Assembly (NCBI RefSeq): GCF_002968015.1
Contig: NZ_PUIP01000018.1
Span: 104,798 to 168,797 of the forward strand
DNA: 64,000 nt
Reading direction: 5' to 3'
DNA from: Massilia phosphatilytica
GTDB lineage: Bacteria > Pseudomonadota > Gammaproteobacteria > Burkholderiales > Burkholderiaceae_D
Positions 26,002 through 36,200 of the stretch are shown here, in pieces (the first letter of the stretch is position 1; each line of letters begins with the position of its first letter). A program made the translations under genes and the position numbers. The notes beneath the pieces are model-generated. The model made no database searches, was not told where the DNA came from, and saw nothing but the letters and a program-made list of their open reading frames with translations.

Positions 26002-27438
26002 TCACGTCCCCGGCTCGACCGAGTCGGGATCGATGTCGCTTTCTCCCTTCGCGAGATTGGCGGCGAGATCCCGCAACGCCGTGCGCACGCCTTCCTCGAT
26101 CACGGGGTGATAGAACGGCATCTCCAGCATCTGGTCCACCGTCAGGCGCGACTGCACGGCCCAGGCGAGCAGGTGGCCGATGTGTTCGCCGCGCGGCGCG
26201 ATCATCTCGGCGCCGAGGAAGCGGCCCGTGCGGTATTCACCATAGACGCGCAGCATGCCCTTGTTCTGCAACATGACGCGGCTGCGGCCCTGGTTCTCGA
26301 ACGACACCTGCCCCACCGCGAATTTCGATTTGCCCGGCGCGCACAACGCCCTGTAGCTGGCGCCCAGCGTGACGATGTTCGGTTCCGTGAACGCGGCCGT
26401 GAGCGGCGCGCGGCGCAGGCCGGGGCGGATGTCCGGGAAGCGGCCGGCGTTGTCGCCCGCGATCTTGCCGTGGTCCGCCGCTTCCGGCAGCACGGGGCGT
26501 TCCTGGTTCGCGTCGCCGGCGATGAAGATGTGGCTGTTCCCGCACTGCATGGTGCGCGGATCGAAGACCGGTACGCCGCTGTCGTCCAGTGCGATACCCG
26601 CGCGTTCCAGGCCCAGGTCGTGCACGTTGGGCGTGCGTCCGGCAGCCTGCAGCACGTACTGAAAACGTTCCGTGATCGCTTCGTCGTGACGGCCCGTCGT
26701 CAGCACGACGTCGTCGCCGTCCTGTTCCGCTTTCAGGATGCGCGACTGGAAGTGGATGTCGAGTTCCTCGCACAGCACGCGGGATGCCGTCTTGAGCACG
26801 ACCGGATCGGACAGCTGGGCCACGCTGCCGCCGCGTGCGTACACGCGCGTGCGCACGCCCAGCCGCGCGAGGGCCTGGCCGATTTCCAGGCCGATGACGC
26901 CCGTGCCGATCACGGCCACGGAGCGCGGCAGGTCGTTCCAGTAAAACACGTCGTCGCTCGTGATCACGCCGGGGCCGACGTTCTCGAGCGTCGGCAGGCG
27001 GGTCGGCGTGGAGCCGGTGGCGATGACGATACGGCGTGCGTCGATCTCGGTATGGTCGTCCACCTGCAGCGTATGCGGATCGATGAAGCGGGCATGGCCG
27101 CGCAGCTTGTCCTCATCCGGCATCGCCTCGACCCCGTCGACGACGAAGCCGACGAAGCGGTCGCGCTCGCGCCGCACGCGCTCCATCACGGCGACGCCGT
27201 CGATGCGCACGGTGCCCGGATGGACGCCGAACTGGGGCGCGAGCTGCAGCATGTGGGCGGCCTCGGCGGCCGCGATCAGGAGTTTGCTGGGCATGCAGCC
27301 CACGCGCGCGCACGTGGTGCCATACACGCCGCGCTCGATCAGCACGGTGCGCGCGCCCTGCGCCTTCGCGGCGCGGTAGGCGACGAGGCCGGCGGTACCG
27401 GCGCCGATCACGGCGACATCGACCTTCAGTTTTTTCAT
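26002..27438 (-). CDS. Dihydrolipoyl dehydrogenase-like flavoprotein
   Basis: 478 residues from the ATG at 27438, with GGAGG 5-6 nt upstream. FAD-binding VIGAGTAGL is at 9-17, and the redox-active disulfide is CARVGC (Cys43, Cys48; CxxxxC). The NAD-binding VIGTGVIGLEIGQALARLG and FAD loop FIAGDAN follow. The C-terminal dimerisation domain ends with FYHPVIEEG, equivalent to the catalytic HPxxxE region. It is a class I pyridine nucleotide-disulfide oxidoreductase; dihydrolipoyl dehydrogenase is the best call. No 2-oxoacid dehydrogenase genes are nearby, so another disulfide substrate is possible. Confidence 0.85.
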   Translation of the reverse strand: MKKLKVDVAVIGAGTAGLVAYRAAKAQGARTVLIERGVYGTTCARVGCMPSKLLIAAAEAAHMLQLAPQFGVHPGTVRIDGVAVMERVRRERDRFVGFVVDGVEAMPDEDKLRGHARFIDPHTLQVDDHTEIDARRIVIATGSTPTRLPTLENVGPGVITSDDVFYWNDLPRSVAVIGTGVIGLEIGQALARLGVRTRVYARGGSVAQLSDPVVLKTASRVLCEELDIHFQSRILKAEQDGDDVVLTTGRHDEAITERFQYVLQAAGRTPNVHDLGLERAGIALDDSGVPVFDPRTMQCGNSHIFIAGDANQERPVLPEAADHGKIAGDNAGRFPDIRPGLRRAPLTAAFTEPNIVTLGASYRALCAPGKSKFAVGQVSFENQGRSRVMLQNKGMLRVYGEYRTGRFLGAEMIAPRGEHIGHLLAWAVQSRLTVDQMLEMPFYHPVIEEGVRTALRDLAANLAKGESDIDPDSVEPGT

Positions 27439-27509
27439 CTGACCTCCGGGAAGTTCACGAGCGTGACGATACGCTGTTTTCAAGAACTCGGCTTGGACCT
27501 GAGTAATTT

Positions 27510-29516
27510 TCAGATATCGAGCGGATCGACCTCGAGCGACCACCGCACCCGCGACTTCATCGCCCGCAGCACGTCGACCCACTCGGTCAGGAACGCCTGC
27601 AGCGCCGGGCGCGAATTCGATTCGACCAGCAGCTGCGCGCGGTCCACGTTGTGCACGCGGGTCATCGTCATCGGGATCGGCTCGTTGATGACGACCGTGT
27701 CCGACGGCACCGCATCGCGCGCCGCCTCGAGGAATGCGATCGCCGTCGCCAGCTCGGGCGCCTCGGCGCGCAGCAGCGCCTGGTACATGTACGGCGGCAG
27801 CGCGGCCTGGTGGCGTTCTTCCAGCAGGCTGCCGGCAAAGCGGTCGTAGTCGTGCCGCATCACGGCACCGTACAGCGGATGCTGGCAGTAGCGCGACTGG
27901 ATCAGCACCTCCGACTCCAGTCCCGCGCGGCCGGCGCGCCCCGCCACCTGCATCAGCTGCGCGAACAGCCTCTCGCTGGCGCGGTAATCCTGCGAGAACA
28001 AGGCGGTATCGGGATTCAGCACGCCGACAAGCGTCAGCCGTTTGAAATCGTGGCCCTTGGCGACCATCTGCGTGCCGATCAGGATATCGACGTCGCCCCG
28101 GTGCACCGTGTCGAACGCTTCCTGGGCACTGCCCTTGCGGCGCGTGGAATCCGCGTCGATGCGCAGGATGCGCGCCTGCGGGAACAGCGCTTGCAGGCCT
28201 TCCTCGATGCGCTGCGTGCCACGGCCCAGCGGCTGCAGGTCGATGTTGCCGCACGTCGGACACGCATGCGGGATGCGCAGCTCGAGCGAGCAGTGGTGGC
28301 AGCGCAGCCGCCGCTCCGGCCGGTGCAGGACCATGAACGCGGTGCAGCGCGTGCAGTTGCTGATCCAGCCGCACGCCTCGCAGCACAGCACGGGCGCATA
28401 ACCGCGCCGGTTCAGGAACAGCAGCGACTGCTCGCCCCGTTCCATGCGCAGTCGCAGCGCCTGCATCAAGGTGGACGTGAGGCCCTCTTTCGGCTTGTCG
28501 CGTTCCATGTCGATGAGTTTTACGCGCGGGAGCACGGCATCGCGCACGGCGCGCTCGCGCAGTTCGAGCCTGCGGTAGCGGCCCGTCTGCGCGTGGTGCC
28601 AGCTTTCCAGCGACGGCGTCGCCGACCCCAGCACGATGGGGATGCCGAGCTGGCGCGCGCGCCACACGGCCAGGTCGCGTGCCGAATAGCGCAAGCCTTC
28701 CTGCTGCTTGTACGACGGGTCGTGTTCCTCGTCGATGACGATCATTTTCAGGTTCGGCAGCGACGCGAGGATCGCCAGCCGCGTGCCCAGCACGATGCGC
28801 GCGCGGCCCGTGTGCGCGGCCAGCCAGTGCAGCATGCGCTCGCCTTCGGACAGGCTGCTGTGCAGGGTCGCCAGCATCACGCCGGGGAAGCGCGCGCGGA
28901 TGTTCGCTTCCAGTTGCGGCGTCAGGTTGATCTCGGGGACCAGGATCAGGATCTGCGCATCGGCGTCGCGCTGCAAGACTTGCGCGCAGGCCTGCAGGTA
29001 GACCTCGGTCTTGCCGCTGCCCGTGACGCCGTACAGCAGCAGCGGCGTGAACCCGGTCGCGCCGCCGATGGCGTCCGCCGCGTGCTGCTGGGCCGCGTTC
29101 AGTACCGGCATGTCGGCGGGCGCCGGATCGTGCGCGTCCGGCAGCTTGGCCAGTTTTTTCAGCGCGCGGTCCAGCGCCACCGTCGTCGACAGCCGCAGGT
29201 TCTTCGGCAGCCCCGGCATCGCCACCTCGCCCAGCGGCCGGTGGTAATACGCGGCGGCGAAGCGCGCCAGCGCGATCCACCGCTCGGGCAGGGGCGCCAG
29301 CTGGCTGCGCACGGCGAGCGCATCCTTCAGCTTGTCGGCCGGGACATCCGTCTCGTGCTTGACCGCGACGATCAACCCGACCGCCTCGCGCCGCCCGAAG
29401 TTCACGAGCGCCAGTTGCCCGACTTCCGGCTCGCTACCGGGTTCGCATGCCCAGCGGTAGTCGAACAGGCTGTCGAGCGGCGTGTCGAGCGCGATTTGCA
29501 GGATGCAGTGGGACAA
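27510..29516 (-). CDS. priA: Primosomal protein N' (replication restart helicase PriA)
   Basis: 668 residues starting on TTG at 29516, where the conserved ILQIALDTPLDSLFDYRW start lies. The N-terminal DNA-binding domain is followed by GVTGSGKTEVYL (Walker A), DEEHDPSYKQQEGLRYSARD (Walker B) and LGSATPSLES. A zinc-binding cysteine set follows (CCEACGWISNCTRC, RCHHC, CPTCG), then a helicase C-terminal part with GTQMVAKGHDF. It reloads the replisome at stalled forks. Upstream lies a gap with many DnaA boxes. The Lpd-like gene is 71 bp downstream. Confidence 0.96.
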   Translation of the reverse strand: MSHCILQIALDTPLDSLFDYRWACEPGSEPEVGQLALVNFGRREAVGLIVAVKHETDVPADKLKDALAVRSQLAPLPERWIALARFAAAYYHRPLGEVAMPGLPKNLRLSTTVALDRALKKLAKLPDAHDPAPADMPVLNAAQQHAADAIGGATGFTPLLLYGVTGSGKTEVYLQACAQVLQRDADAQILILVPEINLTPQLEANIRARFPGVMLATLHSSLSEGERMLHWLAAHTGRARIVLGTRLAILASLPNLKMIVIDEEHDPSYKQQEGLRYSARDLAVWRARQLGIPIVLGSATPSLESWHHAQTGRYRRLELRERAVRDAVLPRVKLIDMERDKPKEGLTSTLMQALRLRMERGEQSLLFLNRRGYAPVLCCEACGWISNCTRCTAFMVLHRPERRLRCHHCSLELRIPHACPTCGNIDLQPLGRGTQRIEEGLQALFPQARILRIDADSTRRKGSAQEAFDTVHRGDVDILIGTQMVAKGHDFKRLTLVGVLNPDTALFSQDYRASERLFAQLMQVAGRAGRAGLESEVLIQSRYCQHPLYGAVMRHDYDRFAGSLLEERHQAALPPYMYQALLRAEAPELATAIAFLEAARDAVPSDTVVINEPIPMTMTRVHNVDRAQLLVESNSRPALQAFLTEWVDVLRAMKSRVRWSLEVDPLDI

Positions 29517-29537
29517 TCCGGGACCTTGTCGAGAAGC

Positions 29538-30024
29538 TGTGGAAAACTGTGGAAAACTTTGTGGAAAATGGAAAAGTTGACCGTGGAGAAGGTTTACGCT
29601 AGATCAAAACGTTAGGAAATTCTCTACATGCATCTTGGAAATTTTCCAACAAATTCAATGACTTACGATTTTCAGTTTTGAACGCGTGAAATATCTCATC
29701 GCTCGAACGCTTCTGTGCATAACTGTGCCTTTCCAGGTGTAAAACTTGAGCGCAGTGCAGCATAATCTTGATACAACACTTGAAGAAAATCCGTAAACCA
29801 CGGTAAACCAAGCACTTTTCCCAATTATTCACAGAACCTGTGCATAACTTTGTGAACAATGGGCTGACAGCTTCGGTGGATAACTGGTCACTCCCTAGGG
29901 AAGACCTCGCCGGGCTACCCTTCGCCCGGCAGCAAATCCAATCAAATCAATCACTTACAACATTGGGGCTGGCACTGTACATTTCTACAGTCCACGCGGC
30001 CCGCGTTCGTTTTTTTGTGCATAA
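29538..30024. other. DnaA-box cluster in an AT-rich gap between priA and hemE (candidate origin or DnaA-binding locus)
   Basis: Four exact matches to the DnaA consensus TTATNCACA are present: TTATTCACA at 29825-29833, and TGTGCATAA (reverse orientation) at 29714-29722, 29839-29847 and 30016-30024. One-mismatch sites include TGTGGAAAA at 29538-29546, 29548-29556 and 29560-29568, and GGTGGATAA near 29876. The gap (29517-30082) is clearly AT-richer than its surroundings and has no convincing gene; a short leftward ORF at 29599-29859 looks accidental. This is the pattern of oriC or of a DnaA-titration/regulatory site. Whether dnaA is nearby cannot be seen. Confidence 0.6.
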
Positions 30025-30082
30025 GTGTGATTGCCTGCTCACTGTGCTCTGTGCAAAAGCCAGCACAACTGCTGCAGAGGCA

Positions 30083-31165
30083 TCAGGCCGCGCGCTGGCG
30101 GCGGCTGAAGTCGTGCACGGCCTCGACCATCGCCGTCACGGATTCCGGCGGCGTGAATTGCGAGATGCCATGGCCCAGGTTGAACACGTGGCCATGGCCC
30201 GCGGACGGCGTGCCGTAGCTGGCCAGCGCCTTTTCCACTTCGGTGCGGATCTGGTCCGGACCGGCGAACAGGATGGCCGGATCGAGGTTGCCCTGCAGGG
30301 CGACGCGGTCGCCCACCTGTGCGCGGGCTCGGCCCAGGTTGACGGTCCAGTCCAGGCCCAGCGCGTCGGCGCCGATATCGGCCATCGCGTCCAGCCACAG
30401 GCCGCCGCCCTTCGTGAAGACGATGGCCGGGATGCGCACGCCATCCTTCTCGCGCTGCAGCTTCGCCACGACCTTTTCCATGTACGCGAGCGAGAACTGT
30501 TGATACGCGCCGTCGGCCAGTGCGCCGCCCCAAGAGTCGAAGATCATGACGGCCTGCGCGCCCGCGTCGATCTGGGCGTTCAGGTATTGCGCGACGGCTT
30601 CCGCGTTGGTTTCCAGGATGCGGTGCATCAGGTCCGGACGCGAGTACAGCATCTTTTTGATCGTGTGGAATTCGCGCGAGCCGCCGCCTTCGACCATGTA
30701 GCAGGCCAGGGTCCAGGGGCTGCCGGAAAAGCCGATCAGCGGGACGCGGCCGTTCAGGGCCGTGCGGATCGACGTCACGGCGTCGAACACGTACTGCAAC
30801 GAGGCCATGTCGGGCACGCGCAGGGCGGCGACCTCCGCTTCCGTGCGCACGGTGCGCTCGAATTTCGGGCCCTCGCCGTCCTCGAAGTACAGGCCGAGAC
30901 CCATCGCGTCCGGCACGGTGAGAATGTCCGAGAACAGGATCGATGCATCCAGCGAATAGCGGTCGATCGGCTGCAGCGTGACTTCGGTGGCGAAATCCGG
31001 ATTCTTGGCCAGCCCCAGGAACGAACCGGCCTTCGCGCGCGTGGCGCGGTATTCCGGCAGGTAGCGCCCCGCCTGGCGCATCAGCCACACCGGCGTGTAA
31101 TCCGTCGGCTGGCGCAGCAGCGCACGCAGGAAGGTGTCGTTCTGGAGCGGGGCAAATTGTGGCAT
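30083..31165 (-). CDS. hemE: Uroporphyrinogen decarboxylase
   Basis: 360 residues from the ATG at 31165 (MPQFAPLQNDTFLRALL). Family signatures are PVWLMRQAGRYLPEYR near the N-terminus, ILFSDILTVPDAMGL with its substrate-contacting Asp, GFSGSPWTLACYMVEG, and FDSWGGAL. It converts uroporphyrinogen III to coproporphyrinogen III in haem synthesis and is cytoplasmic. The longer frame start at 31240 gives an unconserved extension. It is transcribed towards the DnaA-box gap, and the S9 peptidase gene is divergent, 143 bp away. Confidence 0.97.
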   Translation of the reverse strand: MPQFAPLQNDTFLRALLRQPTDYTPVWLMRQAGRYLPEYRATRAKAGSFLGLAKNPDFATEVTLQPIDRYSLDASILFSDILTVPDAMGLGLYFEDGEGPKFERTVRTEAEVAALRVPDMASLQYVFDAVTSIRTALNGRVPLIGFSGSPWTLACYMVEGGGSREFHTIKKMLYSRPDLMHRILETNAEAVAQYLNAQIDAGAQAVMIFDSWGGALADGAYQQFSLAYMEKVVAKLQREKDGVRIPAIVFTKGGGLWLDAMADIGADALGLDWTVNLGRARAQVGDRVALQGNLDPAILFAGPDQIRTEVEKALASYGTPSAGHGHVFNLGHGISQFTPPESVTAMVEAVHDFSRRQRAA

Positions 31166-31308
31166 GGCAGACAATCCGATCGCGGGTTGAGTGGGCAAAC
31201 CTCTATTATCGCATTCTCGGGCCCCCCGCACCGCATCCATGCGGACATACCGGCCGGCGGCAGAGACTTATAATGCTTGTCTTCCCGCTGCCCGTCTCTG
31301 AACCGACC

Positions 31309-33264
31309 ATGACCGACACCACCCGCAAACAGGCCGCGCCCTGCGGCACCTGGACTTCCCCGATCACCGCCGCCGTCGTCGCGGCCGGCGCCACGCCGCT
31401 GTCGCAGGTCTTGCTCGATGGCGGCGACGTGTTCTGGCTGGCCGGCCGCGCCAGCGAAGGCGGCCGCAACACGCTTCTCCGTCGTCGCGGCGACAGCGTC
31501 GAGGAATTGACGCCGGCCCCGTTCAACGTCCGCACCCGCGTGCACGAGTACGGCGGCGGCGCCACGCTCGTCGCGGACAGCCACATCTGGTTCTCGAACT
31601 TCGCCGACAACCGCATCTACCGCCTCGACCGCGCAGGTAGCAGCGAGCCCGTCCCCGTCAGCGCGGGCGGCGACGAGCGCTGGGCCGATTTCGTGCTGGA
31701 CCGCGCCCACCGCCGCCTGATCGGCGTGCGCGAAGACCACTCGAAAGGCGGCACCTACCCGGACAACACGCTGAGTGCGCTCGGCGCGGACGGCGCGGTC
31801 ACCGTCCTCGTCGACGGCAACGATTTTTATTCGTCGCCGCGCATCTCCCCGGACGGCAAACACCTGGCCTGGCTGAGCTGGGATCATCCGCGCATGCCGT
31901 GGCAGGGCACGGCACTGTGGCTGGCCGAGATCGGAGACGACGGCACGCTGCTGGACGGCCGCCTGATCGCGGGCGGAGACGACGAAGCGATCGTGCAGCC
32001 GGAATGGTCGCCGGATGGGACGTTGTACTTCGTCTCCGACCGCAGCGGCTGGTGGAACCTGTACCGCTACACGCACGGCGTCGTGCAGCCCGTGTCCCCG
32101 CGCGCGGCGGAATTCGGCGGTCCGCACTGGGTCTTCGGGAACAGCATGTACGGCTTCCGCTCGGCCACCGAAATCGTCTGCACCTTCATCGAAGATGGCG
32201 TGAACAAGCTCGCACGCCTCGATGTGCGCAACGGCCACCTCACGCCCATCGCCACGCCCTACGAACAGATCAGCGAACTGCGCGTCGAAGGCGACACGGT
32301 GGCGCTGCTGGGCGGCGCACCCACGCTGGCGGCGGAAATAGCGTGCATCGACCTCGCGACCGGACAGCGCGACGTACTGGCGCGCTCGATCGAGCAGCTG
32401 CCCGACGTGAGCTATTTGTCGGTCCCGCAAAGCATCCGCTATCCCAGCAACGGTGAGAAAACTGCGGGCCGGACCGCGTACGCGTTCTACTACCCGCCCA
32501 CGAACAAGGACTTCGCGCCGCAGCCGGGCGAACTGCCGCCGCTGATGGTGATCGGCCACGGCGGCCCGACGAGCATGGCGGCCAGCACCCTGAAACTGGC
32601 CACGCAGTTCTGGACGAGCCGCGGCATCGCCGTGCTGGACGTGAACTATGGCGGCAGCACGGGCTTCGGCCGCGCCTACCGCGACCTGCTGAAGGGCCAG
32701 TGGGGCGTCGTCGACGTCGAGGATTGCGTCGCGGGCGCGCAGTACCTCGTCGACAATGACCTTGTCGACCGCGAACGCCTGGTGATCCGCGGCGGCAGCG
32801 CCGGCGGCCTGACGACCTTGTGCGCCCTCGCCTTCCACGACGTGTTCAAGGCAGGTGCCAGCTATTACGGCGTGTCCGACCTGAAAGGCCTGGATGCGGA
32901 CTCGCACAAGTTTGAATCGCACTACAACGAATACCTGATCGCGCCGAAGGAAAGCGCCGACCGCGTCTACGCCGAGCGCTCCCCGATCAACCACACCGAA
33001 AAACTGCGCCGGCCGATGATCTTCTTCCAGGGTCTCGACGACAAGGTCGTGCCGCCGCCGCAATCGGAAGTGATGGTGGAAGCGCTGCGCGCACGCGGCG
33101 TGCCCGTCGCCTACATCACGCTGGCCGGCGAAGGCCACGGCTTCCGCAAGGCGGACAGCATCGTGCGCACGCTGGAAGCGGAACTGTATTTCTACCTGCG
33201 CGTGTTCGGCATCCCCGCGCCCGAAAGCCTGCCGGCCATCGAGATTGAAAACCTGCCCGCATGA
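31309..33264 (+). CDS. S9 family prolyl oligopeptidase-type peptidase
   Basis: 651 residues from the ATG at 31309, without a leader. The N-terminal beta-propeller (blades such as RISPDGKHLAWLSWDHP, EWSPDGTLYFVSDRSGWWNLY) precedes an alpha/beta hydrolase domain. The nucleophile Ser497 lies in RGGSAGGLTTL, the Asp is in QGLDDKVVPPPQ and the His in GEGHGFRK. It should cleave short peptides, in the style of acylaminoacyl- or dipeptidyl-peptidases. Its stop overlaps the start of the SNF2-helicase gene by 4 bp (ATGA), so the two are co-translated. Other in-frame starts (e.g. 31273) exist; no strong ribosome binding site separates them. Confidence 0.9.
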   Translation: MTDTTRKQAAPCGTWTSPITAAVVAAGATPLSQVLLDGGDVFWLAGRASEGGRNTLLRRRGDSVEELTPAPFNVRTRVHEYGGGATLVADSHIWFSNFADNRIYRLDRAGSSEPVPVSAGGDERWADFVLDRAHRRLIGVREDHSKGGTYPDNTLSALGADGAVTVLVDGNDFYSSPRISPDGKHLAWLSWDHPRMPWQGTALWLAEIGDDGTLLDGRLIAGGDDEAIVQPEWSPDGTLYFVSDRSGWWNLYRYTHGVVQPVSPRAAEFGGPHWVFGNSMYGFRSATEIVCTFIEDGVNKLARLDVRNGHLTPIATPYEQISELRVEGDTVALLGGAPTLAAEIACIDLATGQRDVLARSIEQLPDVSYLSVPQSIRYPSNGEKTAGRTAYAFYYPPTNKDFAPQPGELPPLMVIGHGGPTSMAASTLKLATQFWTSRGIAVLDVNYGGSTGFGRAYRDLLKGQWGVVDVEDCVAGAQYLVDNDLVDRERLVIRGGSAGGLTTLCALAFHDVFKAGASYYGVSDLKGLDADSHKFESHYNEYLIAPKESADRVYAERSPINHTEKLRRPMIFFQGLDDKVVPPPQSEVMVEALRARGVPVAYITLAGEGHGFRKADSIVRTLEAELYFYLRVFGIPAPESLPAIEIENLPA

Positions 33265-36200
33265 GCGATGAGGTGTTGCACGCGGTGGTCGACGCCTGCG
33301 ACGAGCGCCGCAAGCTGATCCTGGCATTGCTGGCGCTGGCCGGCGAGCCGATGGGACGGCGGCGCATCCACGACCACCTGGCACCGCTGGAAGCGAGCAG
33401 CAACGAGGAAGACCTGGCCGCGCCGCTGGAACAGTTGCGCGCCGATGGCCTGATCGGCGAGCTGCCGTCACGCGGCTATACGATTGCCGCCGATGTCGCG
33501 TGGCCCGCCATCCAATGGGCGCTGCGTGCGCGCCGGTTCAACGAATTGCGCGAGGTGTACCAGCAAGTGACGCCGCTGCGCGTCGACTGGCAGGGCACGC
33601 CCATGCTGCGCAGCTACCGCCAGGGCGTTGCGCTGCTGCGTTTCGCGCTGCTCGCCGGCGACGGCCCGAAAGCCATCGCGCCACTGCTGGCCGCGTGCCT
33701 GCGCTGCCATGAAGCGGCGTACCTGCATCCGCTCGTCGACATCTGCGCGCGTCCGTTCGAACCGGACCTGATGGAGCGCATCAACGGCCTCGTACGCGAC
33801 GACGTGCTCGCGGTGCTCGTGGGTCACGTGCAGCGCGAGCCGGCCAGCGCGCCCGCGATCCGCGCCTATGCCGAGGACCACGTGGCGCAGGGCGGTGCGT
33901 CGATGGCCTTGCGCACTGCGCTGGCCGAGCACCTCATACTGTGCGGGCGCCTCGATGTGGCGGCCGACCTGCTCGTCGACCTCGACGAGTCCGCGACGCT
34001 GTACTACCGCAGCGTGCTGCAACTGCTGCGCGGCGATATCGAACCCGCGCTGGCCGGCTTCGACAAGGCTTTAAAAGCGCTGCGGCGCGAGACGGGCAAG
34101 AGAAAAGCGATCTTCGAAGGCATCGGCGGCCACCTGTACGTGACGGCACTGCTGCGCAGCGCGGACACCAAGCATGCGAAGGCGGTGGAGTCCTATCTGG
34201 ACAGCGCCACACGCGCCGTGCAAAGCCACGACACCGCGGTGTACCAGCAGTTGTCGATGCTGCGCCAGATCCGCGGCGGCACCGTCGATGCGGAGGTGCT
34301 CCCGTCGCGCAACTGGGAAACGAGCCTGCAGCCGGTGATGTTCCGCGCGCTGCTGCACTGGTGGCTCGGGATGCCCCAGCTGGCGGACAAGCGCGCCATG
34401 CTGGAGCAGCAGTTCGACATCGCACGCACCGCCGGCTTCGATTTCATCGCCGCGCAGATCGCGTCCGTGCTGGGCCAACTGGGCATGGTCGGCATCGACA
34501 AGCAGGCGATCGCGCTGCGCCAGCAGCACCGCTTCGTCGACCTCGCGCTGTGGTTCGAGCGCGAGCAGCCGTGGGAACGCCAGCTGAATGCCCTCATCAA
34601 CCTGCAGCCCGCCGTGAACGTGGAAGCGGTGAAGGAATCACGCCTCGCGTGGCTCGTGAGCTGGGATGCGCACCTGGGCATCCGCGCCATCGAACCGCGC
34701 GAACAGAAGCGCGACGTCCAGGGCGGCTGGACGCGCGGCCGTCCGCTGGGCCTGAAGCGCCTCGCGGAAGAAGCGGCGGAGCTGGATTTCCTGACCGCGC
34801 AGGATGTTCAAGTGGCCGCCAGCATCGGCGCCTACCGCTACTACAGCGGCACGGGCACGCGCTACGAATTCGACCTGGACAAGGCCGTGGCCGCGCTGGC
34901 CGGCCATCCGCTGCTGTTCTGGATGGATTCTCCGGGCACGCGCATCGAACTGCTGCCGGGCGAGCCGCAGCTGGTCGTGCGCGCGGGCGGCGGCAAGGTC
35001 TTGATCACGCTCGTGCCGCCGTTGCGCGACCAGCAGGGCGAGGTCGTCGTCACGAAGGAGACGCCGACGCGCCTGCGCATCGTGCGCGTAAAGGACGAGC
35101 ACCGCCGCATCGGCGCCATCGTCGGCGACGGGCTCGAAGTACCGCTGGAAGCCGAGACGCGCGTGCTGCAGGCGATCAGCGCCATCTCGTCCATCGTCAC
35201 CGTGCAGTCGGACATCGGCGGCAGCGCGGCGGACATCGAACAGGTGACGGCCGACCCGCGCCTGCACATCAACCTGCTGCCCTACCAGCAGGGCCTGCGC
35301 ATCCAGGTGATGGTGCGGCCGCTGCCGGATGCGGGGCCCTACTTCCGTCCCGGCGATGGCGCGGAAAGCGTGATCGCGGATGTCGGTGGCGTGCGCACGG
35401 AAGCGCGGCGTGACCTGAACGCGGAACGCGAGGCCGAGCGCCAGCTGCTGGCCGACCTGCCCGCGCTGGAGCACGCGGAAGACGAACACGGCGAGTGGCT
35501 GCTCGCGGCGCCGATCCACTGCCTGGAACTCGTCGTCCAGCTGCAGGAACTGGACACATCGAAGGTCGTCGTCGCGTGGCCGGAGGGCGAATCGTTCCGC
35601 GTGTCGAAGAAGATCACGTCGAAATCCGTGCGCCTGCAGATCCGGCGCGACAAGGACTGGTTCGCCGCCAACGGCGAGGTGCAGGTCGACGAGAACAAGG
35701 TGATGGACTTGCGCGAGCTGCTCGCGCGCGTGCGCGAGGACCGCTTCATCGCGCTCGGCGACAACCAGTTCCTCGCGCTCACGCACGAACTGCACCGCCG
35801 GTTGATGGATTTGTCCGCCTACAGCGACGCCGACCAGGAAGCGCTGCGCTTCCATCCTCTCGCCAGCTTCGCGCTGGAAGAGATGGCGCTGGAAGCTGGC
35901 GGCGTCGATGCCGATAAAGCCTGGCGCGCACACCTGAAGCATATGCAGGAGAACGCTGAATACCGGCCGCAATTGCCGGGCACCTTGCAGGCGGAGCTGC
36001 GCGATTACCAGGTCGAGGGCTTCGAATGGTTGTCCCGCCTCGCGCACTGGGGCGTGGGCGCCTGCCTCGCGGACGACATGGGCCTCGGCAAGACCTTGCA
36101 GGCGCTGGCGCTGATCCTGGCGCGCGCACCGGGCGGGCCGACGCTCGTCGTGGCACCGACGTCCGTCGCGACGAACTGGCTGGCCGAGGCGGAGCGCTTC

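Noticed and set aside
26002..29280. A 1092-codon minus-strand frame covering both the flavoprotein and most of priA
   Set aside because: Only the part from 27438 down is the flavoprotein. The upstream 600 codons are an out-of-frame shadow of priA with Ala/Arg-rich nonsense.
29599..29859. An 86-codon ORF in the DnaA-box gap
   Set aside because: Lies in AT-rich intergenic DNA, overlaps DnaA boxes, and has no leader, motif or ribosome binding site.
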